This document shows, piece by piece, positions 43,348 through 51,483 of a stretch of DNA of 64,000 nt. This stretch comes from Myxococcales bacterium (GTDB lineage: Bacteria > Myxococcota_A > UBA796 > GCA-2862545). The notes beneath the pieces were generated by a model that saw nothing but the letters and a program-made list of their open reading frames with translations, searched no databases and had not been told where the DNA came from. Location of the stretch: NCBI GenBank assembly GCA_019634415.1, contig JAHQVJ010000140.1, positions 1-64,000 on the forward strand. Direction: 5' to 3'. A program made the position numbers and the translations under genes. Within the stretch, counting starts at the first letter, position 1. Each line of letters begins with the position of its first letter.

Positions 43348-43362
43348 TGCCTCGGAGGTGAC

Positions 43363-44655
43363 GTGCTCTTGCTCTTGTTCCCACTGATGCAGCCGACTGC
43401 GTGGGCCCAGGTGCCGGGGGCAGATCCCCTCGGCGTCACCTCCCAGCTGGCCAGCACCGACGTGGTCGTGACGGTGCACCGGGAGGGCCACGTCACCATC
43501 GAGGAGCGCCGCTGCCCGATCCGGGAACTGGTCGAGCGGATCGGTCCGCTGGTGGGCGAGGGTGGGCGCGTGCTCGTGGCGGCCGACAAGGAAGCGCCCT
43601 ACCGCGTGATCTCCGCCGTCGCGAACGCAGCGGCGGAGGTGGGAGCCGAGGTGGCGTTGCTCGTGGACGACACGACCGATCCACCGCCGAGCGTGCTCTT
43701 CGCCACCAGCGAGGAGGTCGAGAACCTCGACGAGGTCTCTTTGGCCGATCGCTCCCTCGCTCCGAAGCGCCATCGCTTTCCGCAGGATCCCTACGCCAAC
43801 ACGACCTCCTACACGGCGTACACCCTGGACTGGGGGGAGACCAAGATCGGCCTGGGATCCATCACCGTGGGGGTGCTGCCGGGGCTGCAGATCGGCACGG
43901 TGCCCGTCCTCGATGCCGTGGGGGTCTTCAACCTCTCGGCGAAGGCGAACGTCTCGCGGGTCGGGCCCTTGGATGGCTCGGTGTTCGTGCAGTACTACTT
44001 CGTGCCCCTCACCTCGCTGGCGTCGTCCATCGGAGGGGACTCCTGGCTGACGGGGTCGGACGGTCAGACCATCCCGGCGCGCGCGTCGTACCTGGGGGCT
44101 GGTGCGACTGCGTCGCTGCAGCTCACGGATCCGTGGTCCGTGCATGCGCAGCTGTACTGGGCTCGACCTTCCGTCAGCGGTGAGATCGCCTTCGACGATC
44201 TGCCCGAGGTGTTGTTGCCCGGGCTCTCGCTGCCTCAGACGCCGGAGGTCGGGCTGGCTGCCTCGGGTGATCTGGCGGTGATCAACCTGGCGACGGATGT
44301 GCGCTTCAACCGCCGGGACAGCATCTACGCTTGGGGGCGCTACGCGTTCTACGGCCGGGTGCGCGGAGTGACGAGGGGCACCATCGAGGGGCTCGAGGAG
44401 CTCGACGACGCGGACTTCATCGTGGCCTTCGGCGACGCCATCCCGCTGCGCGACAGCTACTCCTTCGCCGTGGGCTACCAGGCGTCCTTCGAGCACCTGG
44501 AGCTGCGCGTGGGGCTGGGCTGGTCGGCCGTGGACTGGGCTTGGCTGCTGCAGGCGTTCGAGGTCTCGTATCGATTCGGGGGCGCAAAGCGACGTGCGGA
44601 GCGCCGGATCCGACGGGGCTACCGCAACGAGCCCGCGGAGCGTGTGGTGCCCTGA
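43363..44655 (+). CDS. Secreted ExbD/TolR-like domain fused to a beta-rich outer-membrane-like region
   Basis: 430 residues. A GTG start with CGGAGG upstream gives a signal peptide (LLLLFPLMQPTAWA). Residues ~30-105 match the periplasmic domain of ExbD/TolR: VVVTVHREGHVTIEERRCPI, then LVERIGPLVGEGGRVLVAAD, KEAPYRVISAVANAAAEVGA. ExbD and TolR normally carry one N-terminal membrane helix and couple the proton-driven ExbB/TolQ motor to the envelope; here that helix is absent. Residues ~135-415 are strand-rich with aromatic girdles (VFVQYYFVPLTSLASSIGGD; WLLQAFEVSYRFGGAKRRAE), as in outer-membrane proteins. The combination is unfamiliar to me. Confidence 0.65.
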   Translation: MLLLLFPLMQPTAWAQVPGADPLGVTSQLASTDVVVTVHREGHVTIEERRCPIRELVERIGPLVGEGGRVLVAADKEAPYRVISAVANAAAEVGAEVALLVDDTTDPPPSVLFATSEEVENLDEVSLADRSLAPKRHRFPQDPYANTTSYTAYTLDWGETKIGLGSITVGVLPGLQIGTVPVLDAVGVFNLSAKANVSRVGPLDGSVFVQYYFVPLTSLASSIGGDSWLTGSDGQTIPARASYLGAGATASLQLTDPWSVHAQLYWARPSVSGEIAFDDLPEVLLPGLSLPQTPEVGLAASGDLAVINLATDVRFNRRDSIYAWGRYAFYGRVRGVTRGTIEGLEELDDADFIVAFGDAIPLRDSYSFAVGYQASFEHLELRVGLGWSAVDWAWLLQAFEVSYRFGGAKRRAERRIRRGYRNEPAERVVP

Positions 44656-44719
44656 AGCCCCTCGCCCCTCGGCCCTCAACCTCATCGGCGTGAACACCGA
44701 TGAGTTCGGCGGGGGCTGC

Positions 44720-46153
44720 ATGGTTCCGGAGCGCAAGCGGCAGAGCGGCGCACATCCCATCGCCCAAGGGGATCGTGTCGGATCGTATCAGGTGTCGGGG
44801 CTCGTCCTACGTGGGGACGACGTCGTCGTGAGGCTGGGGGAGGGGGCATCCCTGCGGCTGGTGCCCGCACCGGATCAGACCAGTCACATGACGCTGCTAC
44901 GCGACATCACGGCGTCGGGTGAGCGACCCCATCCCAACGTGGTGGCGCTGCGTGAGGCGATCCTGTTGGACGGGCAACTGGCCTTGGTGATGGATGCCGT
45001 CGACGGGCCCAGCCTCTCCATGCTGCTCGCGTCCCGCCCCCCGGAGCCGAGCCAGGTCGACGACATCGCGCGCCAGCTTCTCGGTGCGCTGGCCCACGCG
45101 CACGCAGCGGATCGGGTGCACGGTCAGCTGGCGCTGCGGCACGTGCTCCTCGAGGTGCGCGGCACCCGGGTCGTGGTCCGGTTGTCGGGGTTCGGCTTGG
45201 CCATCGCGCTGGAGTCGCTGAAGGCACACGACCTGTCGGTGGACGTGACCGGCGCGGCTCGGATCCTCTACGAGCTGCTGGTGGGCCAGCCACCTCCGAG
45301 CCGTGCGAGCCGAGAGGAGCTGCGGGAGGCGATGGCCGAGGCTCCCGCACGCATGCGGCACGCCATCATCGCCGCCCTCGATCCCGACGCCATGTTCAGG
45401 CCTCAGGACGCGGGGGAGCTGCTGGAGCTGTGGACCGACGAGACCACGGCGCCGAGCGGGGACTGGGACGCGGAGGGGGTGCAGATGCTGCTCGATCTGC
45501 AGCCTGCCATCGTCGACGCGCCCGCGCCCGCGGCCACGCCCCTGCCGTCGCGCCTGCAGCTCGTGCCGGTGCCGCCTTCGGAATCCCGCGCGACCCCGTC
45601 GCGCTACAATTCCATTGGGCCTTCGCCTTCGGCTGCGGGCCTTCCGGGCGGCTCGCAGGCCAAGCAGTCGGCCGTCGACGCGGTGCGTCCGTCGGCGCGA
45701 TCCGCCTCTATGAGCCGATCGCCTTCGACGGATCCACCTCGCCCACGGCTCCCCGCGATCCGGCTGCCCCAGTCGACAGCGATGGTGTTGCTCGGTCTGG
45801 CCGTGATGGTGGCCGCCCCCGTGGTGGCCGTGGTGCTGGCCCTGTGGAGCGGTCCGGCTCCCGCCGAGGAGCAGGTCGCGGAGTCGGTGGAGCGACCCGC
45901 TGCGCTGGCTGCGCCGCGTCGTCGCCCCTCCGTGCCCAGCCCCGACACCGTGGTCCACGTCAGCGGTGCGCCAGGCGCGAAGCTGGTGGACCGGAGGGGG
46001 CAGAGCCACGAGCCCGGGGACGTCGCCCCTGGCAGCTACTGGCTGTACGCCTCCTTCGGCGGTCAGGCCCCCCAGCGCGTCATGCGGGTGACGGTGGAGC
46101 AAGGGCAGACGCTGAAGATCAGCTGCGACCCGGCCGCGGGTCGGTGCCAGTGA
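44720..46153 (+). CDS. Pseudokinase with C-x6-C tail domain
   Basis: 477 residues. The N-terminal ~270 residues follow the Ser/Thr kinase fold (GDRVGSYQVSGLVLRGDDV, LALVMDAVDGPSLSMLLASR) but lose every catalytic residue: the Gly loop is broken, the VAIK Lys is SLRLV, HRD is VHGQ and DFG is SGFG. A transmembrane helix lies at ~355-380 (MVLLGLAVMVAAPVVAVVLA). The tail (VVHVSGAPGAKLVDRRGQSH, then VAPGSYWLYASFGGQA) ends CDPAAGRC, the same C-x6-C domain as kinases 1-3. It probably binds partners rather than phosphorylating. It sits directly upstream of motA, separated by a sigma-28-like promoter. Confidence 0.8.
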   Translation: MVPERKRQSGAHPIAQGDRVGSYQVSGLVLRGDDVVVRLGEGASLRLVPAPDQTSHMTLLRDITASGERPHPNVVALREAILLDGQLALVMDAVDGPSLSMLLASRPPEPSQVDDIARQLLGALAHAHAADRVHGQLALRHVLLEVRGTRVVVRLSGFGLAIALESLKAHDLSVDVTGAARILYELLVGQPPPSRASREELREAMAEAPARMRHAIIAALDPDAMFRPQDAGELLELWTDETTAPSGDWDAEGVQMLLDLQPAIVDAPAPAATPLPSRLQLVPVPPSESRATPSRYNSIGPSPSAAGLPGGSQAKQSAVDAVRPSARSASMSRSPSTDPPRPRLPAIRLPQSTAMVLLGLAVMVAAPVVAVVLALWSGPAPAEEQVAESVERPAALAAPRRRPSVPSPDTVVHVSGAPGAKLVDRRGQSHEPGDVAPGSYWLYASFGGQAPQRVMRVTVEQGQTLKISCDPAAGRCQ

Positions 46154-46210
46154 GCCTCCGGCGCGGCGTCGTCGCCGCCGGCTGCGGTCACACCGCCGTG
46201 TCCACATCGC

Positions 46211-46235
46211 TCAAGGGTCCCAGGAATGGACCGAT
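46211..46235 (+). promoter_or_regulatory. Sigma-28-like promoter upstream of motA
   Basis: TCAA (46211-46214), exactly 15 nt, then ACCGAT (46230-46235) GC. A weaker match to TAAA-N15-GCCGATAA than the flgE and fliP sites, but with the same spacing and position (25 nt before the motA ATG). Confidence 0.5.
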
Positions 46236-46259
46236 GCGAGCACCAACAGGAGAGACCCC

Positions 46260-47024
46260 ATGGACTTGTCGACCGCAGGTGGATTCGTCGCGTGCTTCGG
46301 CCTCATTTTCACCGCCATCTTCCTCGGTGGGGCGGGCATGGGCGCCTACATCGATCCACCATCCGTCTTGATCGTCTGCGGCGGCACCGTCGCAGCGATC
46401 TTCATCGGGTTCCCGCCAGGCGACGTCATGAACGCGTTGAAGGCCCTCAAGGTGGCGTTCATGCCGCCCAAGCTGCAGCCCGTCGAGACGGTCAAGCAGC
46501 TCGAGGAGCTGTCGCAGCGCGCCCGCCGTGAGGGTCTGCTGTCGCTCGAGGAGGCAGCCGAGGCAGCCGAGGACGACTTCCTCCGTCGGGGGCTGCAGAT
46601 GATGGTCGACGGTCACGAGCCGTCGGCCATCGAGAGCGTGCTGTTCGGCGAGATCGACAAGATCGAGACGCGGCACAAGAAGTCCATCGACATCTGGGAC
46701 GGGGTCGGTGGCTACGCACCAGGCATGGGGCTGATCGGAACGCTGGTCGGACTGGTGCAGATGCTCCAGAACATGTCGGACCCGTCCTCCATTGGTCCCG
46801 CTATGGCCGTCGCCTTGCTCACGACGTTCTACGGCGCCATCCTCGCCAACATCATCGGGATCCCCACCGCGAACAAGCTCAAGCAGCGCTCCAAGGAGGA
46901 GGTTGCCCACAAGGAGCTCATCGCCCAGGGGCTCATCTCCATCCTGGGTGGCGAGAACCCGCGGTTCATGGTGGAGCGTCTCAACACCACCCTGCCGCCC
47001 GCCCTGCGCGAAGAGGCGGCCTAG
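46260..47024 (+). CDS. motA: MotA flagellar motor stator subunit
   Basis: 254 residues, normal length for MotA/PomA. Four membrane helices are visible (GGFVACFGLIFTAIFLGGAG; VLIVCGGTVAAIFIGF; and GYAPGMGLIGTLVGLVQML, GPAMAVALLTTFYGAILANI), the MotA/ExbB family signature. The long cytoplasmic loop carries the charged residues that contact FliG. With MotB it forms the ion-conducting stator. AGGAGAG precedes the ATG by 5 nt, and motB begins immediately after the stop. The coupling ion cannot be judged safely from this sequence. Confidence 0.95.
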   Translation: MDLSTAGGFVACFGLIFTAIFLGGAGMGAYIDPPSVLIVCGGTVAAIFIGFPPGDVMNALKALKVAFMPPKLQPVETVKQLEELSQRARREGLLSLEEAAEAAEDDFLRRGLQMMVDGHEPSAIESVLFGEIDKIETRHKKSIDIWDGVGGYAPGMGLIGTLVGLVQMLQNMSDPSSIGPAMAVALLTTFYGAILANIIGIPTANKLKQRSKEEVAHKELIAQGLISILGGENPRFMVERLNTTLPPALREEAA

Positions 47025-47744
47025 ATGGGCCGCGCACGCAAGCAGGAGGAGGTCAAGGAGGGACTGCCCATGTGGATGGGCACCTTCTCCGACCTCGTGA
47101 CCCTGATGATGGCCTTCTTCGTGATGCTCGTGGCGATGGCCAACTTCGAGGACACGTCCCGCATCGAGGCCGTGATCGAGTCCATCCACTCGGCGCTGGG
47201 CGTGGACGGCTTCGACAAGCGCCTGGTCGCCACCGCCAAGGAGGAGTCCTTCACCCCCGACGTGCGGCGCGACGACGCGATGCAGCCCATCATCGCCAAG
47301 CTTCGCCAGGCGATGGCCAAGCACATCTCCGACGACTTCGTGGCCATCACCCAGAAGGAGCAGGAGCTACGACTGCGGCTCGACGGAGGCGTGTTCTTCC
47401 AGCCAGGGTCCGCCGCACTGCACCCCGCTGCCCTGGCGCTGCTGTCGGATCTCGCCGGAACGTTCGCCACGCAGCCGGTGAACATCCGCGTGGAGGGGTT
47501 CGCGGACGGCTCGGGTACCGAGGAGGCCAACTGGGCCCTGTCGTCGGCTCGGGCCGTCGCGGTCGTGCTCGCGCTGCGGGAGAAGGGACCCATCGAAGGC
47601 ACGCGCCTGGAGGCCGTCGCGCACGGAGCATTTCAGCCCAGTGCCGCTGCGACCGAATCAGCAGACTGGTCCCGCCGGGTGGAGATCGTCCTGCAGACCA
47701 ACGACATGTCGGGCGCCCGCGCCGCGGGCCATTGGATGGAGTGA
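47025..47744 (+). CDS. motB: MotB flagellar motor stator subunit
   Basis: 239 residues. The single helix contains the essential proton/sodium-binding Asp (FSDLVTLMMAFFVMLVAMA), preceded by WMGT. The C-terminal half is the OmpA/MotB peptidoglycan-binding domain (FFQPGSAALHPAALALLSDL, then VEGFADGSGTEEANWALSSA, DWSRRVEIVL), which anchors the stator to the cell wall. The start ATG directly follows the motA stop, and fliL follows 6 nt after. Confidence 0.95.
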   Translation: MGRARKQEEVKEGLPMWMGTFSDLVTLMMAFFVMLVAMANFEDTSRIEAVIESIHSALGVDGFDKRLVATAKEESFTPDVRRDDAMQPIIAKLRQAMAKHISDDFVAITQKEQELRLRLDGGVFFQPGSAALHPAALALLSDLAGTFATQPVNIRVEGFADGSGTEEANWALSSARAVAVVLALREKGPIEGTRLEAVAHGAFQPSAAATESADWSRRVEIVLQTNDMSGARAAGHWME

Positions 47745-47750
47745 TCGAGG

Positions 47751-48257
47751 ATGGCTGACGAGGAAGACAGCGAAGAGGGACTCGAGGAAGCGAAGGGCGG
47801 CACCAGCGTGGTGATGCTGGCTGGCGTGGGGATCGTCGGCTTTCTCCTCGGGGGCGGCGCTGGGTTCGGGGGCAGCATGTTCCTGGCGCCCGCAGAGGAC
47901 TGCGAGACCGTCGAGATGGGCGAGGACGGGGAACCGGTGGAAGAGGTGCCCGTGGACACCCGTGCCGTTCATTCCCTGGATGGCTTCACCGTCAACCTCA
48001 GGGGAACCGGTGGAGGGCGTGTGCTGCGCATGGAGGTCCAGGTGGAGATCAACGAGGATCAGGTACCCACCGTCGAGGAGCAGACCCCGCTGCTCCGCGA
48101 TGCCGTGCTCACCTTGGCCTCGGACTACACCTACGCCGATCTGGAGGGGCTGGATGGCAAGATGCGGTTTCGAGACGAGCTGATGAACCGGTTGAACAGT
48201 GCCCTGCCCGAGCCCAGCGTGCGTCGGGTGCTGTTCACCAAGTTCGTGGTGCAGTAG
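47751..48257 (+). CDS. fliL: FliL, stator-associated flagellar protein
   Basis: 168 residues. An acidic N-terminus, one membrane helix (MLAGVGIVGFLLGGGAGFGG) and a stomatin/SPFH-like periplasmic FliL domain: DGFTVNLRGTGGGRVLRMEV, then VEEQTPLLRDAVLTLASDYT and a C-terminal VRRVLFTKFVVQ. FliL rings surround MotAB and support torque. It lies between motB and fliM, the classical order. Confidence 0.9.
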   Translation: MADEEDSEEGLEEAKGGTSVVMLAGVGIVGFLLGGGAGFGGSMFLAPAEDCETVEMGEDGEPVEEVPVDTRAVHSLDGFTVNLRGTGGGRVLRMEVQVEINEDQVPTVEEQTPLLRDAVLTLASDYTYADLEGLDGKMRFRDELMNRLNSALPEPSVRRVLFTKFVVQ

Positions 48258-48258
48258 C

Positions 48259-49128
48259 GTGTCTCACGATCAGCTCTTGATGCAGCCGAACCAAGCCGAT
48301 CTGGGCATGGTGGGCGACCTGGTGGACGCAGCGGTGCTGCGGCTGAAGTTGGCGCTGGTGAAGCGCTGTGGCGGAGATGTGCCCGTGCGTCCCGAGCGGC
48401 CGGCGATCCGGCGCCTCTCGGACGTGCTCCAGCCCACCGACGACCTGGCCCTGGGGGCCGCCGCGACGTTTCGGTTGGCCAACCGCTCGATCCGAGGACT
48501 GGTGATCCTGGACGTGCCCCTCGTGCAGCGCCTGGTGGGGTTGTTCCTGGGGGAGAATCCCGGCAACGACAGCAGCCCCGTCCGCAAGCTGACCCGCCTG
48601 GACCTGCAGATGGCGGGGTGGGTGTGTCAGGACTTGGTGGGTGCCTTCGTGAAGTCCAGCAGCATGCCTGGTCTCGGGTCGTCGGAGATCTCCCTCGTGC
48701 AAGCCAACGCGCGCTCCTTGCCTGGGCTTCCGTCGTCTCCCTCCGTGGTGGAGATCGAGTTCGAGCTGGGGCCCGAGGACGCGCCCTTCGGACGAGCCAC
48801 CATCGCGTTTTCGCCCAAGGCCACCGGTGTGCTGTGGCCGGAGCGCAGCCAGGCGCCCAAGCGTCCTCGGCCGCCGCGTCGGGTGGAGCGGGTGCAGCAC
48901 ATCGAGGTGCCGGTGGTCGCCGAGGTCGCGCGGCGCCGGTACTCCATGGCCCAGCTCAAGGCGCTCCGTCCGGGGGACGTCATCGAGCTGGGCTCGTTGA
49001 GCTCCGTGCAGCTGCGCGTGGGTGGGCGGCGCGCGCTGGCGGGAGAGGCTGGGGAGCAGGCCGGTGTGCGGTGCGTGCGCATCACCGATCGACCTGGGGC
49101 TCAAGGAGCGCAGGGTCGAGACCGATAA
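48259..49128 (+). CDS. fliM: FliM, flagellar motor switch protein
   Basis: 289 residues, somewhat short for FliM (about 320-350). The middle CheC-like domain is recognisable (LGAAATFRLANRSIRGLVIL, VPLVQRLVGLFLGENPGNDS, LTRLDLQMAGWVCQDLVGAF). The C-terminal SpoA domain follows (ARRRYSMAQLKALRPGDVIE, LGSLSSVQLRVGGRRALAGE). The GTG start is 1 nt after the fliL stop. The N-terminus (SHDQLLMQPNQADLG) shows only a weak trace of the EIDALL-type CheY-binding peptide. FliM joins FliG and FliN in the C-ring. Confidence 0.85.
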   Translation: MSHDQLLMQPNQADLGMVGDLVDAAVLRLKLALVKRCGGDVPVRPERPAIRRLSDVLQPTDDLALGAAATFRLANRSIRGLVILDVPLVQRLVGLFLGENPGNDSSPVRKLTRLDLQMAGWVCQDLVGAFVKSSSMPGLGSSEISLVQANARSLPGLPSSPSVVEIEFELGPEDAPFGRATIAFSPKATGVLWPERSQAPKRPRPPRRVERVQHIEVPVVAEVARRRYSMAQLKALRPGDVIELGSLSSVQLRVGGRRALAGEAGEQAGVRCVRITDRPGAQGAQGRDR

Positions 49129-49146
49129 GGCGGCACGGAGATCATC

Positions 49147-49416
49147 ATGGCCAGCGACGCAGCGTTCCTCTTCGACATCCCCGTCGAGCTCGTGGTGGAG
49201 CTCGGCCGTACGAAGATGACCTTCGGGGAGCTCGCAGAGCTCCAGGAAGATGATGTCATCAAGCTCGACAGCTTGGCGGGGCAGCCTCTGGACATCATGG
49301 CCGGTGAGCGCCTCTTCGGTCGTGGCGAGGTCGTGATCGAGGACGAGCGGGTGGCACTTCGCATCACAGAGATCGTGGGACAGTCGGAGTCTCCGGTCTT
49401 GGCGGAGGCTGGGTGA
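49147..49416 (+). CDS. fliN: FliN, flagellar motor switch/C-ring protein
   Basis: 89 residues consisting of one SpoA domain: FDIPVELVVELGRTKMTFGE, LAELQEDDVIKLDSLAGQPL, then LFGRGEVVIEDERVALRITE. Typical FliN proteins add a short N-terminal helix; this one begins only ~9 residues before the domain. FliN tetramers form the base of the C-ring and receive export substrates. It overlaps fliO by 4 nt (GTGA). Confidence 0.92.
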   Translation: MASDAAFLFDIPVELVVELGRTKMTFGELAELQEDDVIKLDSLAGQPLDIMAGERLFGRGEVVIEDERVALRITEIVGQSESPVLAEAG

Positions 49417-50093
49417 ACCCCGACGCCCCCATGCCGACCGAGGAAGCCGTGCCCGTGGGGCCGGCAGCACCCAGCGCCGAGCTCGAGGCGCTGCTCCAGG
49501 ACGTGGAGATGATGGAGGTGCCGAACACCTCCGAGGCGCCGACGGCGGACTGGACGCTGCTGGGGCCCGTGGTGGCCCTGATGGCCGCTGCCTCGGTGCT
49601 GTGGTTCACTCGGCGGCGCCTCCTCGGGGCCTACCACCGCGTGCCGGACTCCGAGATGCGCGTGGTGGGCCGCACGGTCCTCGCAGGCACGGCAGGCTTG
49701 TCGGTGGTGGAGGTGCGTGGACGTGACGGCACCTGGCGCCGCCTGGTGGTCGGTACCGGCGACGGACCGCCCCGACTGGTGGCCGATCTCGGGGAGCCCG
49801 AGTTCGGCTTCCTGGGGCCAGAGCAGGAAGAGGAGGAGGAGCCCTCCTTCGACCCTGCGGGCGCCGTGACGGCGCAGGACGACTTCGAGCCCCTGGCGGT
49901 GCCGCGCTCCCTGAGCATGGCGATGCAGCGGATCCGGCCGAGGGCCGAGATCTCTCCACCCCCGCCGATCCGTCGCCGGAGCACGACGCCGGATCTGGAC
50001 CGGCAGGCCCGCCTGCTCATCGACGAGGTGCTGGGGGAGCGCCAGCAGCCGCCGCCTCCGCCGCGTCGGAGTCGCTGGAGCACGTTCGCCTAG
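49413..50093 (+). CDS. fliO: FliO-like flagellar biosynthesis protein
   Basis: 226 residues. One membrane helix (WTLLGPVVALMAAASVLWF) is followed by a FliO-type region: RRLLGAYHRVPDSEMRVVGR, then GLSVVEVRGRDGTWRRLVVG. FliO assembles the FliP ring and is poorly conserved, so the call relies on this core and on its place after fliN. The N-terminal ~45 residues and the C-terminal Pro/Arg-rich tail are extra. The next flagellar gene, fliP, is 1.9 kb downstream because two reverse-strand genes intervene. Confidence 0.7.
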   Translation: MNPDAPMPTEEAVPVGPAAPSAELEALLQDVEMMEVPNTSEAPTADWTLLGPVVALMAAASVLWFTRRRLLGAYHRVPDSEMRVVGRTVLAGTAGLSVVEVRGRDGTWRRLVVGTGDGPPRLVADLGEPEFGFLGPEQEEEEEPSFDPAGAVTAQDDFEPLAVPRSLSMAMQRIRPRAEISPPPPIRRRSTTPDLDRQARLLIDEVLGERQQPPPPPRRSRWSTFA

Positions 50094-50109
50094 GTCGCAC
50101 GGCTCGTCG

Positions 50110-51483
50110 CTACTCGACGGCGGGCAGCCGCTCCAGGGGCACGAAGCGGTCGATGTTCCGGGTCTCTTGGCTCTGGCAGCCAGCCCGCATCTGCCACACC
50201 GGCTCCAGCACGTCGGGCGTGTACTCGTAGGCCATGGGGACCTCGGCGCAGGTGGCGAAGGCCTGGCCCGTGGACGAGCGGTAGAAGGCTCCCTGCACGA
50301 AGCAGTGGCGATCCAGGGTCATCGCCTGGCGCAGGTGTGCCTCGCCTCGATTGGGGCGCAGAGCGAAGGACAACATGCGCGACGGCTTGCCCTCCAGTGC
50401 GTTGTCGAACATCGTCAGCTCGTCGGGCCGGGGCAGCACGGCGTGGTGTTGCTGGAAGAACTCCGGCTCGTGGTGGCTCGGAGAGAACAGCGTGAAGTCG
50501 TTGGGCACCGGTGCGGTCTGGCCTCCCATCCACCACCGCGGCTGGCCCGCCGACGGCAGCGTCCAGTCCCCGTCGACATAGACGATGCTGGACAGGTTGC
50601 GGAAGGAGATCAGCACGCCGAGGTCCTCGTCCACCGAGATGGAGTTGGCGTGGCTGAAGTCCCACTGGGGCCGAGGCTCCACCGGAGCTGGCAGATCGAT
50701 GTGGTCGGACAGCCGCCACTCGTGGACCACCGCCGCCGATCGGTCGAGCACATAGTAGCCATCGAGGGTGTAGGTGGTGCCATCCTGGGCTTGCTCGGTC
50801 TCGAACAGCGCGAAGACGTGGTCGCCCCATCGGGTGGCGTCGTGGTGCAGCCCAGCGGTGAAGTCGCGGCCTTGGATGGCCTCGAACAGCACGTTGCCGC
50901 GCACGTCGAGCTCCACGACGGCGGAGCTGCTCTGGCTGGTGAGGACCGCGAGCAGGGTGCCCTGTGAGGTCAGGCGCACCCCGGCGACGTCGCTGCCCGC
51001 TCCCAGCAGATCCAGGGTCTGGAACCACAGGGTGCTGCCGGACGTGTCGGAGATCACGATCTCGGGAGACCCGCGGCAGCTGCTCTTGTGGAGCACGGCC
51101 GGAACGCTGGCGGTGCCCTCCACGGCATAGCCGATGGTGAAGGGAGGCTCGCCCGCCACCACGGAGGTCTGGATCTGCCCGCGCCGGGTGCGTGCGGTGA
51201 CGATGTGCGACTCGCCCGCACGGAGCCACAGCAGCTGGACCGGCGACTCGTGCTCCGTGGCCAGCTGCAGCTCATGGGCTGCCGGATCGGCGTCGGGCCC
51301 CCAGGTGAGGGTGATGGGCTCCGCTCGGCTCGAGGCCACCGAGCAGAGGGCCCTCAGCGCGTTGGCGGGGTCGAGCTCGCACGACAGCTCGAGCGATTCA
51401 GGCGGGACGCAGGCGGCTGCGAGGACCCAGGGCAGGAGCCAGGGACCCGCGGCGCCCAGCGGCGTCCTAGCGGTCCCTGCCAC
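50110..51483 (-). CDS. Arylsulfotransferase-like (ASST) lipoprotein
   Basis: 457 residues. A signal peptide with lipobox LAAAC is followed by an N-terminal beta domain and a beta-propeller of the ASST type: HHDATRWGDHVFALFETE, DFSHANSISVDEDLGVLISF and QHHAVLPRPDELTMFDNALE carry the conserved His residues of the family. ASST enzymes move sulfate between phenolic compounds in the periplasm; the donor here is unknown. GTG 51483 is chosen over ATG 51537: the upstream residues do not look like a signal, and the gene then overlaps the rlpA-like stop by 17 nt, as expected for an operon. The two reverse-strand genes split the flagellar operon. Confidence 0.75.
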   Translation of the reverse strand: MAGTARTPLGAAGPWLLPWVLAAACVPPESLELSCELDPANALRALCSVASSRAEPITLTWGPDADPAAHELQLATEHESPVQLLWLRAGESHIVTARTRRGQIQTSVVAGEPPFTIGYAVEGTASVPAVLHKSSCRGSPEIVISDTSGSTLWFQTLDLLGAGSDVAGVRLTSQGTLLAVLTSQSSSAVVELDVRGNVLFEAIQGRDFTAGLHHDATRWGDHVFALFETEQAQDGTTYTLDGYYVLDRSAAVVHEWRLSDHIDLPAPVEPRPQWDFSHANSISVDEDLGVLISFRNLSSIVYVDGDWTLPSAGQPRWWMGGQTAPVPNDFTLFSPSHHEPEFFQQHHAVLPRPDELTMFDNALEGKPSRMLSFALRPNRGEAHLRQAMTLDRHCFVQGAFYRSSTGQAFATCAEVPMAYEYTPDVLEPVWQMRAGCQSQETRNIDRFVPLERLPAVE

